DNA of 64,000 nt from Gammaproteobacteria bacterium. Lineage in GTDB: Bacteria > Pseudomonadota > Gammaproteobacteria > Enterobacterales > Alteromonadaceae. This document shows, piece by piece, positions 45,185 through 56,579 of this stretch. The DNA lies in assembly GCA_018825965.1 (NCBI GenBank), contig JAHKAA010000038.1, positions 62,001 to 126,000 of the forward strand, read 5' to 3'. The position numbers and the translations under genes were made by a program. The notes under the pieces are model-generated. The model did not search any database, was not told the DNA's origin, and worked only from the letters and a program-made list of their open reading frames with translations. Numbering within the stretch: the stretch's first letter is position 1; the number at the start of each line of letters is the position of its first letter.

Positions 45185-46564
45185 ATGCTGCAGATTTTTA
45201 ACACCCTGACCCGTAAAAAAGAGTCTTTTGTGCCTTTAGTGCCTGGCAAAGTGTCTATGTATGTCTGCGGCATCACAATTTATGATTTCTGTCATGTGGG
45301 CCACGCCCGCACTTATGTAGCTTTTGATGTAATGAACCGTTATTTACGCTTCAGCGGTTATGACGTCACTTATGTGCGTAACATCACAGATGTAGACGAC
45401 AAAATTATCAAACGTGCTAATGAAAACGGCGAAAGCTGTGACGCTTTAACGGCCCGTTATACCGTTGCTATGCATGATGATTTTAATGCACTGGGTTTAA
45501 TGCCTGCCGATATTGAACCCCGTGTCACTACGCATATGGCTGAAATCATTGAGCTGATAGAAACCTTAGTGGCTAAGGGTTATGCCTATATAGCCTCTGA
45601 CGGTGATGTGCTGTTTGATGTCAGTAAATATGAAGCTTACGGCCAGCTCAGCCAGCAAAACCTGGACATGCTGCAATCCGGCGCCAGGGTAGAAATTGAT
45701 CAGGCCAAAGACGATCCGCTGGATTTTGTCTTGTGGAAAATGGCCAAGCCAAACGAGCCAAGCTGGTCATCGCCCTGGGGCCAAGGTCGTCCGGGCTGGC
45801 ATATTGAATGTTCGGCCATGAGTGCAAAACATTTGGGCAAACATTTTGATATTCATGGCGGTGGGTCAGATTTACAGTTCCCGCACCATGAAAACGAAAT
45901 TGCTCAATCCTGCTGCGCCCATGACACGCCGTACGTTAATACCTGGATCCATACAGGTATGGTGCAGGTGGATAAAGAAAAAATGTCTAAATCTTTAGGC
46001 AACTTCTTTACTGTGAAAGATGTATTGGCTGACTACAACGCTGAAGCTGTGCGTTATTTCCTGATCTCCAGCCATTACCGCAGCCAACTGAACTATTCGG
46101 CAGAGAATTTAATGCAGGCGCATTCCGCTTTAGGCCGTTTGTATACCGCCTTGCGTGAAGTCGTACCAGCGACAGAGGTTGATATGAACAATGACTATGT
46201 CAAAACCTTCCGTGCTGCTATGGATGATGACTTTAATACAGCTTTGGCTTTGCCTGTGCTGTTTGAACTGGCGCGTGATATCAACAAAGAAAAAGCAACA
46301 GACCCGGCCAAAGCTTCACAGCTTGCAGGCTTATTAATTAAACTCGGTAGTGTGATGGGTATTTTGCAGGGTGATGCAGAGACTTTTTTACAGTCGGGCA
46401 CAGATTCAGATGATGTCGCTGAAATTGAAGCTTTAATAGCACAGCGTAATACTGCTCGCGCCAATAAAGACTGGGCTGCAGCTGATGCTGCCCGTGACGC
46501 TTTGGTGGCTAAAGGTATTATTCTGGAAGATAAAGCAGGTGTGACCACCTGGCGCCGGGGTTAA
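45185..46564 (+). CDS. cysS: cysteinyl-tRNA synthetase
   Basis: 459 residues. Class I synthetase. Zinc-ligand Cys in [24 protein letters not shown], which also contains the HIGH-like HVGH; later zinc ligands at WHIECSAM and [17 protein letters not shown] in [18 protein letters not shown] precedes the start. Convergent with folD over a symmetrical terminator. Confidence 0.98.
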   Translation: MLQIFNTLTRKKESFVPLVPGKVSMYVCGITIYDFCHVGHARTYVAFDVMNRYLRFSGYDVTYVRNITDVDDKIIKRANENGESCDALTARYTVAMHDDFNALGLMPADIEPRVTTHMAEIIELIETLVAKGYAYIASDGDVLFDVSKYEAYGQLSQQNLDMLQSGARVEIDQAKDDPLDFVLWKMAKPNEPSWSSPWGQGRPGWHIECSAMSAKHLGKHFDIHGGGSDLQFPHHENEIAQSCCAHDTPYVNTWIHTGMVQVDKEKMSKSLGNFFTVKDVLADYNAEAVRYFLISSHYRSQLNYSAENLMQAHSALGRLYTALREVVPATEVDMNNDYVKTFRAAMDDDFNTALALPVLFELARDINKEKATDPAKASQLAGLLIKLGSVMGILQGDAETFLQSGTDSDDVAEIEALIAQRNTARANKDWAAADAARDALVAKGIILEDKAGVTTWRRG

Positions 46565-46575
46565 TAGTCTCCAAT

Positions 46576-46605
46576 AAAAAAGGGGCAGAGTTGTAGCTCT
46601 GCCCC
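46576..46605. terminator. bidirectional terminator between cysS and folD
   Basis: GGGGCAGAG / CTCTGCCCC with loop TTGTAG. It is followed by TTTTTT on the minus strand, the stronger direction (folD). Confidence 0.85.
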
Positions 46606-46630
46606 ATGTCTGATCCCTGCCGGTAGCTGA

Positions 46631-47488
46631 CTATTGATCGTGAAACTGCTCGCAGGCTTCCAAGGTATTTTCAATCAGGCAGGCCACTGTCATAGGGCCT
46701 ACACCACCAGGCACTGGCGTAATAAAACGCGCATGCTCTTTGGCTTTGTCAAATTCAACGTCACCGACCAGTTTGCCGGATTCTAAGCGATTAATACCCA
46801 CATCAATCACCAGCGCACCAGGCTTAATCCAGTCACCTGGAATGAATTCAGGCTTGCCGACAGCCACCACCACTAAATCAGCACGGCGTACATGTTGCTC
46901 AAGCTGTTTGGTGAACTTATGACAGACTGTTGTGGTGCAACCTGCCAATAACAGCTCCAGCGCCATAGGGCGGCCAACGATGTTGGATGCGCCTACTACT
47001 ACTGCATCCATGCCACGGATTTGAATACCGGTGCTTTGCAACAGCTTAATGATGCCTTTGGGTGTGCAAGGGCGCAGCGCAGGCATCCGCTGAGCCAAAC
47101 GGCCTATATTGTATGGGTGGAAACCATCGACATCTTTCAATGGATGAATACGTTCCAGAATGGCAGAAGCATCTAAACCTGCAGGCAAAGGCAATTGCAC
47201 TAAAATGCCGTCTACTTTTTTGTCAGCATTTAAAGTATCGATTAAATCAAATAACTCTTGTTGGGTTGTTCCTGATGGTAAATCGTAAGAGAAGGATTCA
47301 AAACCTACTTCTTCACAGGCTTTACGTTTACTACCTACATAGACCTGAGAGGCTGCATCCATACCTACCAGTACTACCGCAAGGCCAGGAGCTCTTTTTC
47401 CTGCTTCAAGGCGTTGCTGAACTCTTAATGCGACCTGTTGACGGGTAGATTGAGCTACCGCTTTGCCATCTATGATTTGTGCTGCCAT
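46631..47488 (-). CDS. folD: methylenetetrahydrofolate dehydrogenase/cyclohydrolase
   Basis: 285 residues. Interconverts 5,10-methylene-, methenyl- and 10-formyl-THF. Key Lys in [43 protein letters not shown] and the NADP region [18 protein letters not shown]; the C-terminal [11 protein letters not shown] is intact. Confidence 0.97.
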   Translation of the reverse strand: MAAQIIDGKAVAQSTRQQVALRVQQRLEAGKRAPGLAVVLVGMDAASQVYVGSKRKACEEVGFESFSYDLPSGTTQQELFDLIDTLNADKKVDGILVQLPLPAGLDASAILERIHPLKDVDGFHPYNIGRLAQRMPALRPCTPKGIIKLLQSTGIQIRGMDAVVVGASNIVGRPMALELLLAGCTTTVCHKFTKQLEQHVRRADLVVVAVGKPEFIPGDWIKPGALVIDVGINRLESGKLVGDVEFDKAKEHARFITPVPGGVGPMTVACLIENTLEACEQFHDQ

Positions 47489-47673
47489 AAAACTGCTCTG
47501 TTGACCTGAAATCTGAGGATTTGTATTTTCGCACAGCTACGGTAAAGAGGCCAAGCAGATCAGTTTAACTGGCGTAAAAAGTTAAAAAATCAGCATATTT
47601 TCACACTATTAGCTGCTTTTATGACAAATAGGTTCAAATATTAAGCAATCAGTTTTTTAGCTGCAAAAAAGGT

Positions 47674-47710
47674 TTGACGCTCCAGGGGTTGGGCTGTAAT
47701 ATTCCGCCCC
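47674..47710 (+). promoter_or_regulatory. promoter of the tRNA operon with GC-rich discriminator
   Basis: TTGACG, 17 bases, TAATAT, then CCGCCCC. Near-consensus spacing and the GC-rich stretch after the -10 are the hallmarks of a stringently controlled stable-RNA promoter. Confidence 0.8.
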
Positions 47711-47731
47711 GTTGCAGTAGTGTAGCGAAGT

Positions 47732-47808
47732 CGGTGATTAGCGCAGCTTGGTAGCGCACTTGGTTTGGGTCCAAGGGGTCGCAAGTTCGAATCTTGCATC
47801 ACCGACCA
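47732..47808 (+). tRNA. tRNA-Pro (anticodon TGG), copy 1
   Basis: 77 bases with encoded CCA. Acceptor CGGTGAT/ATCACCG, D arm GCGC, anticodon loop TTTGGGT in stem CTTGG/CCAAG, T arm GCAAG/CTTGC. Identical to the copy at 48044. Confidence 0.97.
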
Positions 47809-47837
47809 TTTAAGAGAGCCTAGCGGCCTCGAATTTG

Positions 47838-47914
<77 letters not shown>

Positions 47915-47947
47915 TTGTAACAAGTACAGTGTTAAAAGTTCTACCGT

Positions 47948-48024
47948 GGTGGCTGTAGCTCAGTTGGTAGAGTCCCGGATTGTGATTCCGGTTGTCGTGG
48001 GTTCGAGCCCCATCAGCCACCCCA
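47948..48024 (+). tRNA. tRNA-His (anticodon GTG)
   Basis: 77 bases including the extra G at -1 paired with C73. Anticodon loop TTGTGAT between CCGGA/TCCGG arms, and a GTGGG/CCCAT T arm. CCA encoded. Confidence 0.97.
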
Positions 48025-48043
48025 TTTAGACTAGGTTATATGT

Positions 48044-48120
48044 CGGTGATTAGCGCAGCTTGGTAGCGCACTTGGTTTGGGTCCAAGGGGTCGCAAGTTC
48101 GAATCTTGCATCACCGACCA
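48044..48120 (+). tRNA. tRNA-Pro (anticodon TGG), copy 2
   Basis: Base-for-base identical to copy 1 over the whole 77-base gene; the identity extends 2 bases on each side. Last gene of the tRNA operon. Confidence 0.97.
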
Positions 48121-48139
48121 TTCTCCCAGTAAAAACAAT

Positions 48140-48163
48140 AACAGCAGAAATGCTGTTTTTTGC
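48140..48163 (+). terminator. terminator of the tRNA operon
   Basis: AACAGCA / TGCTGTT with loop GAAA and six T residues. Confidence 0.85.
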
Positions 48164-48273
48164 TTTCCGGCGTTCTGAAAAGCTACAAGACCACAAACCA
48201 CAAACACCCGCTGCTCCCTGTTTAATGCTCCTCCTGTTATTTAAATCTCTGAACCCCGTATTTTCACAGGCAT

Positions 48274-48299
48274 AAAAAAAGCCTGCACAGGGCAGGCTT
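48274..48299 (-). terminator. terminator of fadE
   Basis: On the minus strand AAGCCTGC / GCAGGCTT with loop CCTGT, then TTTTT; 19 bases past the fadE stop. Confidence 0.88.
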
Positions 48300-48317
48300 G
48301 ATGTGAGCAGTTGCAGC

Positions 48318-50780
48318 TTAAGCCGCTACAGATTTCGCTTTTGGCTTTTCATCAAACAATGATTTATCAGCAGCCAGTTCCAGTGGATCAAAATCATCCA
48401 CGTTGATGGTGTGCAGACGGCCTTGTTCAGCCACCCGCAGCTTCTCTGCTTCAGTTTCAGTGATCACACCCAGCTCTAAACCTAGAGCTGCTACTTCGTG
48501 TAAGCGGAAGAATGGCAGACGTTTATTGGCTGCATGCACCACTTTATCGAAGATAGGCTCAGCGGCCAGAATGTCGGTCAGAGCTTTTTCAATTAAACCG
48601 ATCTGATTGTTTGGTTCCTGCGTCATGTACAAGTGAGTTCCCAGTCGGCTACGGGCTTCACAAGGTGTTTGCATAATACGGGACACCTGGTGATCCAGCT
48701 GATCCGAAGGTTTACGCAGAGTGCGGCCCCAAGGGAATAGCAGCTTGCCAAGCACTGAACCTACAACACGATTCGGGAAATTATCCAGCATTTCATCCAG
48801 AGCGACCTGAGCTTTGTACATATTGTCTTCACAAGCCCATTGCACTAAAGGTAAATCCTGAGCCGGACGGCCGTCATCGTTATAACGCTTCAGTACAGTA
48901 GAGGTCAGATACAACATGGACAACATATCGCCTAAACGGGCAGAAATACGTTCACGGCGTTTTAAGTCACCCCCCATAGTACCCATAGCAACGTCAGACA
49001 TCAGAGCTAAGGCTGCACTGTATCTGTTCATTTGTTTGTAGTATTTAGCTGTGGCATCTGCATAAGGGCTTGAAGAAAAGGCTGAATTGCTTAAGCCTAA
49101 CCATAAAGCACGGAAGAAATTGCTGATGCTAAAGCCAATATGACCAAATAACGCATGATCAAAGGCAGTGACTGCAGCGCGTTCATCGTCTAAACCAGCA
49201 GCCTGTAATTCAGCCAAAACAAAAGGATGGCAACGAATAGCACCCTGGCCATAAATAATCATATTACGGGTCAGAATGTTGGCACCTTCCACAGTGATAG
49301 CAACAGGGGCACCCTGATAACCACGGGCTAAATAGTTGTTTGGGCCCATACAGATGCCTTTACCACCATGAATATCCATAGCATCAGTAATGGCCTGACG
49401 CATACGCTCTGTCATATGGAATTTGGTAATAGCCGAAATCACAGATGGTTTTTCGCCCAGGTCGATAGAACCTACCGACATAGTAGTAGAAGCTTCTGCC
49501 ATATAGGCATAACCACCAATACGGGCTAAGGCTTCTTCAATACCTTCCATTTTACCTATAGGCAATTTGAACTGACGGCGAATACGGGCATAAGCACCTG
49601 TTAACAAAGCGGCTGCCTTGATGCCACCGGTGCTGTTTGACGGCAGGGTGATAGCACGGCCTACGGACAAACATTCCACCAGCATACGCCAGCCCTGACC
49701 AGCCATTTTTGGACCACCTATGATGTAATCCAACGGCACAAACACCTCTTCACCCTGAGTAGGACCATTCTGGAATGGTACGTTCAGTGGGAAGTGACGA
49801 CGGCCAATTTTAACGCCAGGCGTTGAGACCGGGATCAGAGCACAAGTGATGCCTAAATCTTTTTGGTCGCCTAATAATCCGTCCGGGTCATGCATTTTAA
49901 AGGCTAAACCCAATACGGTTGCAATGGGAGCCAAGGTGATATAACGCTTATTCCAGGTCAGGCGCATACCAATAATTTCCTGGCCTTCCCATTCGCCTTT
50001 ACAGACTATACCCAGGTCCGGAATAGCGCCGGCATCAGAACCTGCTTCCGGGCTTGTTAAGGCAAAACAAGGAATTTCTAAACCTTTGGCTAAACGAGGC
50101 AGGTAATGATCCTGCTGCTCTTTAGTTCCATAATGTTGCAGCAGCTCGCCAGGGCCTAAGGAGTTAGGTACGCCAACGACGCTGGATAACACCATGCTTT
50201 TGCTGGTTAATTTTTGCAGTACACAAGACTGGGCATAGGCCGAAAATTCCAGACCACCGTATTGTTTTTTGATGATCATCGCAAAGAAGCCATGATCTTT
50301 TAAGTACTGATAGACTTCTGGTGATAAGTCGGCACGCTCATGCGTGGTGTGCCAGTCGTCTACTATGGCCAGTAATTCTTCGCAAGGGCCATCTAAAAAC
50401 GCCTGCTCTTCCGCACTTAAACGTGGCTTCGGATAATTGTGCAGCTTGTGCCAGTCTGGCGTACCACGGAATAAATCACCTTCCCACCAGGTGGTACCTG
50501 CATCTATGGCTTCTTTTTCTGTGGTCGACATTTCCGGCATAATTTTGCGGTACAGTTTTAACAAAGGCTTAGTTAAATACTGTTGACGTATGCTGGCTAC
50601 GTTCAGCGGCACAGCGACCACTAAAAACAGGATCCAGCTAATTACACCCACTGTATCAGTGAAAGTTGCAATAGCGAATAAAGCAGCGATGACTGCCGTA
50701 AACATAGTTAAACTTGCTCTGTGGTAGGCGAGCACGGCGACTGTGCCAAGCAAGGCTACCCAAAAAAATAACACATCCAT
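48318..50780 (-). CDS. fadE: acyl-CoA dehydrogenase FadE
   Basis: 820 residues (Escherichia coli 814). First step of fatty-acid beta-oxidation. Two N-terminal hydrophobic helices (about 1-62) are followed by an acyl-CoA dehydrogenase core: [39 protein letters not shown], a FAD/substrate region [28 protein letters not shown] and the C-terminal DUF1974 domain (to about 770). GGAG precedes the ATG. Probably single-gene. Confidence 0.96.
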   Translation of the reverse strand: MDVLFFWVALLGTVAVLAYHRASLTMFTAVIAALFAIATFTDTVGVISWILFLVVAVPLNVASIRQQYLTKPLLKLYRKIMPEMSTTEKEAIDAGTTWWEGDLFRGTPDWHKLHNYPKPRLSAEEQAFLDGPCEELLAIVDDWHTTHERADLSPEVYQYLKDHGFFAMIIKKQYGGLEFSAYAQSCVLQKLTSKSMVLSSVVGVPNSLGPGELLQHYGTKEQQDHYLPRLAKGLEIPCFALTSPEAGSDAGAIPDLGIVCKGEWEGQEIIGMRLTWNKRYITLAPIATVLGLAFKMHDPDGLLGDQKDLGITCALIPVSTPGVKIGRRHFPLNVPFQNGPTQGEEVFVPLDYIIGGPKMAGQGWRMLVECLSVGRAITLPSNSTGGIKAAALLTGAYARIRRQFKLPIGKMEGIEEALARIGGYAYMAEASTTMSVGSIDLGEKPSVISAITKFHMTERMRQAITDAMDIHGGKGICMGPNNYLARGYQGAPVAITVEGANILTRNMIIYGQGAIRCHPFVLAELQAAGLDDERAAVTAFDHALFGHIGFSISNFFRALWLGLSNSAFSSSPYADATAKYYKQMNRYSAALALMSDVAMGTMGGDLKRRERISARLGDMLSMLYLTSTVLKRYNDDGRPAQDLPLVQWACEDNMYKAQVALDEMLDNFPNRVVGSVLGKLLFPWGRTLRKPSDQLDHQVSRIMQTPCEARSRLGTHLYMTQEPNNQIGLIEKALTDILAAEPIFDKVVHAANKRLPFFRLHEVAALGLELGVITETEAEKLRVAEQGRLHTINVDDFDPLELAADKSLFDEKPKAKSVAA

Positions 50781-50940
50781 AATTTACTCCTGAGAACTAG
50801 AGGTCTGACCACTGTTGGCTTAGAGTAGTGTGCCTGTTGCAAAGATGCAAGTAATTCCTTACTTTGCTGTCTGGTTTACTGTCAACTTTTGTTGCAGCTT
50901 CAGTCTGTCGTATTACCGGGTATAGGAAGCGATCTGATTT

Positions 50941-51705
50941 ATGTGTGAATTATTAGGAATGTCAGCCAATGTGCCTACCGATATCTGTTTTAGCTTTAAA
51001 GGCTTAAGAGAGCGGGGTGGCAAAACGGGGCCGCATAAAGATGGCTGGGGTGTGGCTTTTTATCAGGGCAAAGGCGTCAGTACTTTTAAAGATGCCGATC
51101 CGAGTTATCAGTCTGAAATTGCACGGCTTATCAGCGACTACCCGATCAAGAGTACCACTGTGGTAGCACATATCCGTCAGGCGAACAGCGGCGGAGTGGG
51201 GCTTGAAAATACCCATCCTTTTACCCGCACTTTATGGGGGCGTTACTGGACTTATGCCCACAATGGTCAGTTGCATGCTTTTGAAACTTTAGCGACCGGT
51301 AAACATCTTGTGGTCGGGCAAACCGACAGTGAGCATGCGTTTTGTTATTTACTCAATGCGCTTGAGCAACAGTTTCCCGTAGCACCTTCTGATATGAAGC
51401 AGGCTTTTGATTATCTTGCTAGCTTATGCCCGGCTTTGCAGCAGTTAGGTGTTTTTAATTTGTTGATATCAAATGGCGATTACCTGCTGGCGTATTGCAG
51501 CACCAAATTACACTGGATCACCAGAAGAGCGCCTTTTGGGGTAGCTTTGTTATCTGACATGGATGTGGATATAGACTTTTCCAAAGAAACCACAGAAAAG
51601 GATGTAGTGACTATTATTGCCACTTTGCCACTGACTTGTAACGAGCAATGGCAGGTGATGGAAAGTGGACAGGCGCAGCTATTCAAAGCGGGAGATCCGC
51701 AATAA
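50941..51705 (+). CDS. yafJ: class II glutamine amidotransferase, YafJ type
   Basis: 254 residues. N-terminal Cys2 nucleophile (MCELLGMSANVPTDICFSFKGL), Arg/His contacts HIRQANSGGVGLENTHPF, YAHNGQLHAF and QTDSEHAFCYLLNAL, all intact for glutamine hydrolysis. In Escherichia coli yafJ lies near fadE too. No acceptor domain; the in-cell substrate is not settled. Confidence 0.92.
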   Translation: MCELLGMSANVPTDICFSFKGLRERGGKTGPHKDGWGVAFYQGKGVSTFKDADPSYQSEIARLISDYPIKSTTVVAHIRQANSGGVGLENTHPFTRTLWGRYWTYAHNGQLHAFETLATGKHLVVGQTDSEHAFCYLLNALEQQFPVAPSDMKQAFDYLASLCPALQQLGVFNLLISNGDYLLAYCSTKLHWITRRAPFGVALLSDMDVDIDFSKETTEKDVVTIIATLPLTCNEQWQVMESGQAQLFKAGDPQ

Positions 51706-51726
51706 GCGGCTCTGGTTGAGATGTTT

Positions 51727-52458
51727 TTATTGCGTTAAAGTCGCCAGTTGAATATCAAACTGTTCGACCTTGTCTTCAGCCTGCCATAAACGCACCAACA
51801 AATAATCCAGCTCTGGTGCTACCCAGGCTAATACTTGCTTGTCAGGCCCTGTGCCTGTACGTTCAATCCGTATCGCTTTTACTTTGCCATAGGGCAGAGA
51901 TAACCATTCTTCTCCTGCCACTTTAAAGCTGTATTTACGTTCTTCACCATGGCGGTTCAGCACCTGATAAACAAATTCAGTTTTCCCGGCTTTTAAATCC
52001 AGAGCCAGTTGGCTGTGGTAACTCAAAGGATCAAGCCATTGCTCATTCCACTGCACGGTTTTGAGTTTTTTAGCTTTCTCAACTCTTAACTCTTTAGTAT
52101 CCCAGTTCAGGTTTAACTCGTAATAGCGGTTTGGGCCTGAGCCAGTGCGCTGCATCACATAACGGCTGGGCTGAATGCGGCCATCTTTGATGTTGAAAAA
52201 GGATTGTTCTGAGCGTTTATCTGTGAAAATCAGCCAACTGATATCACTGCTGTAGCCCAACTCGTAACCCTGTTCAGTGGTTTTGACATAACGTTTGGCT
52301 TCACCGTGTTTTTTGCCGGAACGCAATACATTGTAGCTGGCTTCAAAAGTTGAAATTTGGTGTGAAGGGGCAGCTGCAGGTTCTTCAGCTGATAAAAGAC
52401 TCGAAAAGAGTAAAAAAAATGACGCACTAAGGCGCCATTTATTCATCATCCTGGTCAT
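51727..52458 (-). CDS. exported DUF3108 protein
   Basis: 243 residues. Signal peptide (WRLSASFFLLFSSLLSA, cleaved about residue 25), then a beta-rich DUF3108 domain: FEASYNVLRSGKKHGEAKRYVK, LDLKAGKTEFVYQVLNRHGEERKYSFKVAGEEW, and KVKAIRIERTGTGPDKQVLAWVAPELDYLLVRLWQ. Function unknown; periplasmic. It overlaps the end of purN by 20 bases; the start is uncertain (ATG at 52470, 52458, 52449 or 52446 possible; 52458 has GGA at a fair distance). The same order purM-purN-DUF3108 is seen in relatives. Confidence 0.85.
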   Translation of the reverse strand: MTRMMNKWRLSASFFLLFSSLLSAEEPAAAPSHQISTFEASYNVLRSGKKHGEAKRYVKTTEQGYELGYSSDISWLIFTDKRSEQSFFNIKDGRIQPSRYVMQRTGSGPNRYYELNLNWDTKELRVEKAKKLKTVQWNEQWLDPLSYHSQLALDLKAGKTEFVYQVLNRHGEERKYSFKVAGEEWLSLPYGKVKAIRIERTGTGPDKQVLAWVAPELDYLLVRLWQAEDKVEQFDIQLATLTQ

Positions 52459-53089
52459 TTGCATATCCATGGTCAGACAATAAAAGGCCGTCTAACAATG
52501 CCTTATCTGACTGCTGTTGTAAACGGTTCTGACAAAACCAGCGCACAACTAAGGGATAAATACGGTGTTCCTGCTCGTGTACACGCTCTGCAACAGTGTC
52601 CGCGTCATCACCAGGGAACACTGGTACTTTGGCTTGCAGAATCACAGGCCCGCCATCCAGTTCTGCTGTAACAAAGTGCACAGAGCAACCATGTTCAGTA
52701 TCACCTGCGTCAATAGCGCGCTGATGGGTATTCAACCCCTGATATTTGGGCAATAACGAAGGATGAATATTCAATAAGCGGCCCTGATAATGCTGCACAA
52801 ATTCAGGCGTTAAGATACGCATAAAACCAGCCAGCACCACTAAATCAGGCTGATGCTGATCAATAGTTTCAATCAAAGCTTTGTCATAAGAAGCCCGGTC
52901 TTCATAAGCTTTATGATCCAACACCAGAGCTTTAACTCCGGCTTTTTTTGCCCGCTCCAGGCCATAAACTTTGGCTTTGTTTGATACAACAGCTGTTACT
53001 TTACCTGCAATAAAACCGGCACCGCAGGCATCTAATAGAGCCTGCAGATTAGAGCCACTGCCTGAAATCAATACCACAATAGATTTCAT
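52439..53089 (-). CDS. purN: phosphoribosylglycinamide formyltransferase
   Basis: 216 residues. Formylates GAR with 10-formyl-THF. P-loop-like GSGSNLQALLDA, catalytic Asn/His block LLNIHPSLLPKYQG and Asp in HFVTAELDGGPVI. Eight bases after purM on the same strand. Confidence 0.96.
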   Translation of the reverse strand: MKSIVVLISGSGSNLQALLDACGAGFIAGKVTAVVSNKAKVYGLERAKKAGVKALVLDHKAYEDRASYDKALIETIDQHQPDLVVLAGFMRILTPEFVQHYQGRLLNIHPSLLPKYQGLNTHQRAIDAGDTEHGCSVHFVTAELDGGPVILQAKVPVFPGDDADTVAERVHEQEHRIYPLVVRWFCQNRLQQQSDKALLDGLLLSDHGYANDQDDE

Positions 53090-53097
53090 GGATGGGT

Positions 53098-54141
53098 TTA
53101 GCCTTCAATCACAACTTGAGCCTGGTCGGCAGCAGCCTGGTTGATTTCACCTAAGTGCCAGGCGTTTTCGCCTGCTGCTTTTAACTGGGCTAAAGCTGCA
53201 TCTAAATGACTGGCGGGAACTACCACTATCATGCCTACACCGCAGTTAAAGGTGCGGTACATTTCATAACGTTCTACATTGCCTTGCTGTTGTAACCAGC
53301 TGAAAATAGCAGGCCACTGCCAGCTGCTTTCAATGATTTTTGCCTGAGTATTTTCTGGCAGTACACGTGGGATATTTTCCCAGAAACCACCGCCTGTGAT
53401 ATGACACAAGGCATGCACTGGCATAGATTTAATCAGCGCCAGTAGGTTTTTCACATAAATGCGGGTCGGTTCTAACAGGTGGTCGGCAATAGTTTTGCCT
53501 TCCAGCAGGGTCTGAGGATCCTGACCACTGACTTCAAGCACTTTACGAATGAGCGAAAAACCGTTGGAATGAGGACCAGAAGCGGCTAATGCAATGAGCT
53601 GATCACCAGCTTTTACTTTGCTGCCGTCGATAATCTCAGACTTCTCAACCACGCCAACGCTAAAACCTGCAATGTCGTAATCTTCGCCATGGTACATGCC
53701 TGGCATTTCAGCAGTTTCACCGCCGACCAGAGCACAACCCGCCAGCTCACAGCCTTTAGCTATGCCTTCAACAACAGTAGCAGCAGTATTTACATCCAGC
53801 TTGCCAGTGGCGTAGTAGTCGAGGAAAAATAAAGGTTCAGCACCTGAAACTACGATGTCATTGACACACATAGCCACTAAGTCGATACCTACGCCGTCAT
53901 GGCGTTTTAAGTCCATCGCCAGACGCAATTTGGTACCTACACCGTCGGTGCCTGAGACCAGTACCGGCTCTTTATAGCCAGCAGGGATTTGACACAAAGC
54001 ACCAAAGCCGCCTAAACCGCCCATTACTTCTTTACGGGTTGTGCGTTTTACTGCACCTTTAATACGGTCAACCAAGGCCTCACCGGCATCAATATCCACA
54101 CCAGCGTCTTTGTAACTTAACGACGTTTTTTGCTCGCTCAC
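53098..54141 (-). CDS. purM: phosphoribosylaminoimidazole synthetase
   Basis: 347 residues. Closes the imidazole ring of AIR using ATP. Landmarks: [66 protein letters not shown]. Start is GTG 54141 because GGGGA lies five bases before it and the peptide then matches the family start; a TTG four codons upstream is the alternative. Confidence 0.97.
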   Translation of the reverse strand: MSEQKTSLSYKDAGVDIDAGEALVDRIKGAVKRTTRKEVMGGLGGFGALCQIPAGYKEPVLVSGTDGVGTKLRLAMDLKRHDGVGIDLVAMCVNDIVVSGAEPLFFLDYYATGKLDVNTAATVVEGIAKGCELAGCALVGGETAEMPGMYHGEDYDIAGFSVGVVEKSEIIDGSKVKAGDQLIALAASGPHSNGFSLIRKVLEVSGQDPQTLLEGKTIADHLLEPTRIYVKNLLALIKSMPVHALCHITGGGFWENIPRVLPENTQAKIIESSWQWPAIFSWLQQQGNVERYEMYRTFNCGVGMIVVVPASHLDAALAQLKAAGENAWHLGEINQAAADQAQVVIEG

Positions 54142-54283
54142 GGCAATCCCCAAATGGCTAAAAAGTGAAGGTCCAAAAAAATTGGCGGCATTTTACCTTG
54201 TAAAGCCGCCAGACAAAAGGATTTACTGCACAGCATCTGTGAATGCGACTGGAACAGCCTCAGAATTTTGCGCCAGAGTCCTG

Positions 54284-54691
54284 TTATTGCATCACATTGT
54301 TCATGGCCTGGCCTACATAATTGCGTAAACTGGCACTAGGGGTTTTGGCAATCTGGTGATAAACCAAAGAAGCAAAAGGAAATTCTTTACCGTTGTAACG
54401 GACGCAAATGTAAGGCGCTTCAGGATTTGATTCATCGTGATACCACTGCCCACCTACATGGTGAATAAAAACTTCACCTGTATAAGCACCAAATACGTTG
54501 GATAAAGTGAACAGTAAGTCATCTGCATGACGTTGTTCCTGTTGACGTAAGTACAGTTCGCTGAGTATTTCGTCGACCAGGGTTAAGCTGTCCAGGCTGA
54601 AATCCAGCAGCACCTGATGCTCTTCTGCGGCATAAACAACAGCATCCTGTGCTGTCACTTTCATTAATTCAGTAACTTCTTGGTGATTCAT
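54284..54691 (-). CDS. small protein of unknown function
   Basis: 135 residues. No signal peptide or membrane helix. N-terminal half is acidic/helical; the second half has a small beta core (YTGEVFIHHVGGQWYHDE, PYICVRYNGKEFPFASLVYHQI) that vaguely resembles DUF3806-like proteins. I do not recognise it with certainty. Its start overlaps the end of the LysR gene by 23 bases and has AGGGGA as ribosome-binding site, so the two are co-expressed. Confidence 0.7.
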   Translation of the reverse strand: MNHQEVTELMKVTAQDAVVYAAEEHQVLLDFSLDSLTLVDEILSELYLRQQEQRHADDLLFTLSNVFGAYTGEVFIHHVGGQWYHDESNPEAPYICVRYNGKEFPFASLVYHQIAKTPSASLRNYVGQAMNNVMQ

Positions 54692-55598
54692 TATTATCCC
54701 CTGACTGGTAGTTTTTATGTTCGGCTAATAGCAGCTCTCGTAACTGACGGCTGCCAGGCCCTAATGTTTCTTCTTTGGGTGTAATTAAAGCTAAAGGCAC
54801 AACACGGGCTGAACTTAATGGAATACGAAGGCTGACCAGAACGCCGGTTTTCACCAAATCTTCGATCAGAAATACAGGCAACCAGCAAAACCCAATGCCG
54901 CTTTTCAGTATATCTATAGCTTCAAAAAAATTATTTACAGTCCAGCGTTGTTCCGCCCGCAGCCAGCCTACATCTTTGGGTTTGCTGGCCGTATCCCGGA
55001 TCACTATCTGTAAATGTTGACTTAGTTCATTTAAATCCAGTTCTGGCTGCTGCGCCAGCACATGAGAGTGGCCAACTACAGGCAGCATCCGGGTTACTGT
55101 TAAGGGTTCACCTATATAACCTTTAGGTACACTGGGCGACCCTGCGATGACTAAATCTGCCTTATGTTCAATAATCATTTCAGTGGAGCCAGTGATCACA
55201 GTATCTATGATCTGAATGCGGCTGCCACGGGAAACGGGATGGAACTTTGCCAATGCCTGATACAAATATTTTTTTGGATAAATTAATTCTACTGCAATGC
55301 GAATTTCTGGCTCCCATCCCACATTAATATTGGAAGCCAGGAGTTCCAAATCTTCAATTTGTTGGGTTAACAATCTGGAGCGGCGTAACATCACTTCACC
55401 CGCTGAAGTTAAAAAAGCTTTACGGCCTTTGACTTCCAGCAGTTCCACTCCCAGCTGATACTGCAACTTAGCGACCGCATGATTGAGTGAAGACTGACTT
55501 TTATTCAGTAAATCAGCGGCCTGAGCATAACCCCCCGCATCGACCACAGCTTGTAGTATGCGCCATTGTTCCATGGTTGACTTGGGGCGGTATGGCAT
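54669..55598 (-). CDS. LysR-family transcriptional regulator
   Basis: 309 residues. N-terminal winged helix-turn-helix (about 10-67: MEQWRILQAVVDAGGYAQAADLLNKSQSSLNHAVAKLQYQLGVELLEVKGRKAFLT), linker helix, then a substrate-binding domain (about 95-300). ATG 55598 has AGGA at seven bases. The effector is unknown; the neighbours (cmoAB, the 135-residue protein) do not suggest one. It may regulate the small gene it overlaps. Confidence 0.93.
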   Translation of the reverse strand: MPYRPKSTMEQWRILQAVVDAGGYAQAADLLNKSQSSLNHAVAKLQYQLGVELLEVKGRKAFLTSAGEVMLRRSRLLTQQIEDLELLASNINVGWEPEIRIAVELIYPKKYLYQALAKFHPVSRGSRIQIIDTVITGSTEMIIEHKADLVIAGSPSVPKGYIGEPLTVTRMLPVVGHSHVLAQQPELDLNELSQHLQIVIRDTASKPKDVGWLRAEQRWTVNNFFEAIDILKSGIGFCWLPVFLIEDLVKTGVLVSLRIPLSSARVVPLALITPKEETLGPGSRQLRELLLAEHKNYQSGDNNESPRSY

Positions 55599-55613
55599 CA
55601 AAATTCCTTCTGT

Positions 55614-56579
55614 TTAAGCCTGAGCTGTGATCACAGCACGCAGAGGTGCCGGATAGCCTTCTATGGTTTTACTATGATCAGTTGGGTCAAGAAAATCAAT
55701 CAGACTTTCATTTTCCATCCAGCCGGTTTTACGTTGTTCATCCAGACTGGTGACAGATAAATCCACCACTTTGGCGTTTTTAAAACCGACCCGCTGTAAC
55801 CAAAGTAACAATGCCGCTGTACTTGGAATAAACCAGACATTACGCATTTTTGCGTAGCGATCAGTGGGCATTAATACGGCTTGTTCATCGCCTTCAATCA
55901 CTAAGGTTTCCAGCACCAGTTCACCGCCTGGACGCAGTTGTTGTTTTAACTGAGCTAAGAAGTCGACAGGGGAGCGGCGGTGGTACAACACACCCATAGA
56001 AAACACAGTATCAAAAGCTTTCAGCTCTGGCATATCGTCTATGCCAACAGGTAACAGGTGCACTGTTGGATCGGGATTAAAATGTTTGATGGCTTCAAAC
56101 TGGCAATAAAACAGCTGTGAAGGGTCAATACCTACCACAAATTCTGCACCTTCACCTTTCATCCGCCACAGATGGTAACCACTGCCACAGCCCACATCCA
56201 GCACAGTTCTGCTCTGCAAAGGGCTGATATGAGGTAAAACTCTGTCCCATTTCCAATCCGATCGCCATTCAGTATCAATGGTCAATCCATGCAGAGTAAA
56301 AGGGCCTTTGCGCCATGGCATCAATTGTCGCAACAGCACTTCAAGCCGCTGTTTCTGGCCGTCATTTAACTCTTCGGGCAGGCCAAATTCGACTTTATTT
56401 TTCAGTTCAACACAGCTTTTCGGTGCAACAGGCAAATGGTCCAGTACTTTTTGCCATTGTTTAAAATCGCCATGCAAAGCGTCCCGCTCCCAGTTTTTTA
56501 ATTGTGCGGGCAGGGTTTCCAGCCAGTGCAGCAGTTTATTGCCGGCTATTTGCTGATAAAAACTTTGAAAACGGCTCAT
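55614..56579 (-). CDS. cmoB: tRNA U34 carboxymethyltransferase
   Basis: 321 residues (Escherichia coli 323). Converts ho5U34 to cmo5U34 using carboxy-SAM. The N-terminal helical part contains [15 protein letters not shown]; the Rossmann part has [32 protein letters not shown] and [20 protein letters not shown] 56579 follows GAGGAG and overlaps the cmoA stop by four bases. Confidence 0.96.
   Translation of the reverse strand: MSRFQSFYQQIAGNKLLHWLETLPAQLKNWERDALHGDFKQWQKVLDHLPVAPKSCVELKNKVEFGLPEELNDGQKQRLEVLLRQLMPWRKGPFTLHGLTIDTEWRSDWKWDRVLPHISPLQSRTVLDVGCGSGYHLWRMKGEGAEFVVGIDPSQLFYCQFEAIKHFNPDPTVHLLPVGIDDMPELKAFDTVFSMGVLYHRRSPVDFLAQLKQQLRPGGELVLETLVIEGDEQAVLMPTDRYAKMRNVWFIPSTAALLLWLQRVGFKNAKVVDLSVTSLDEQRKTGWMENESLIDFLDPTDHSKTIEGYPAPLRAVITAQA

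Noticed and set aside
47062..47448. 128-codon plus-strand ORF inside folD
   Set aside because: Antisense to a well-conserved enzyme, with no start signal or family resemblance.
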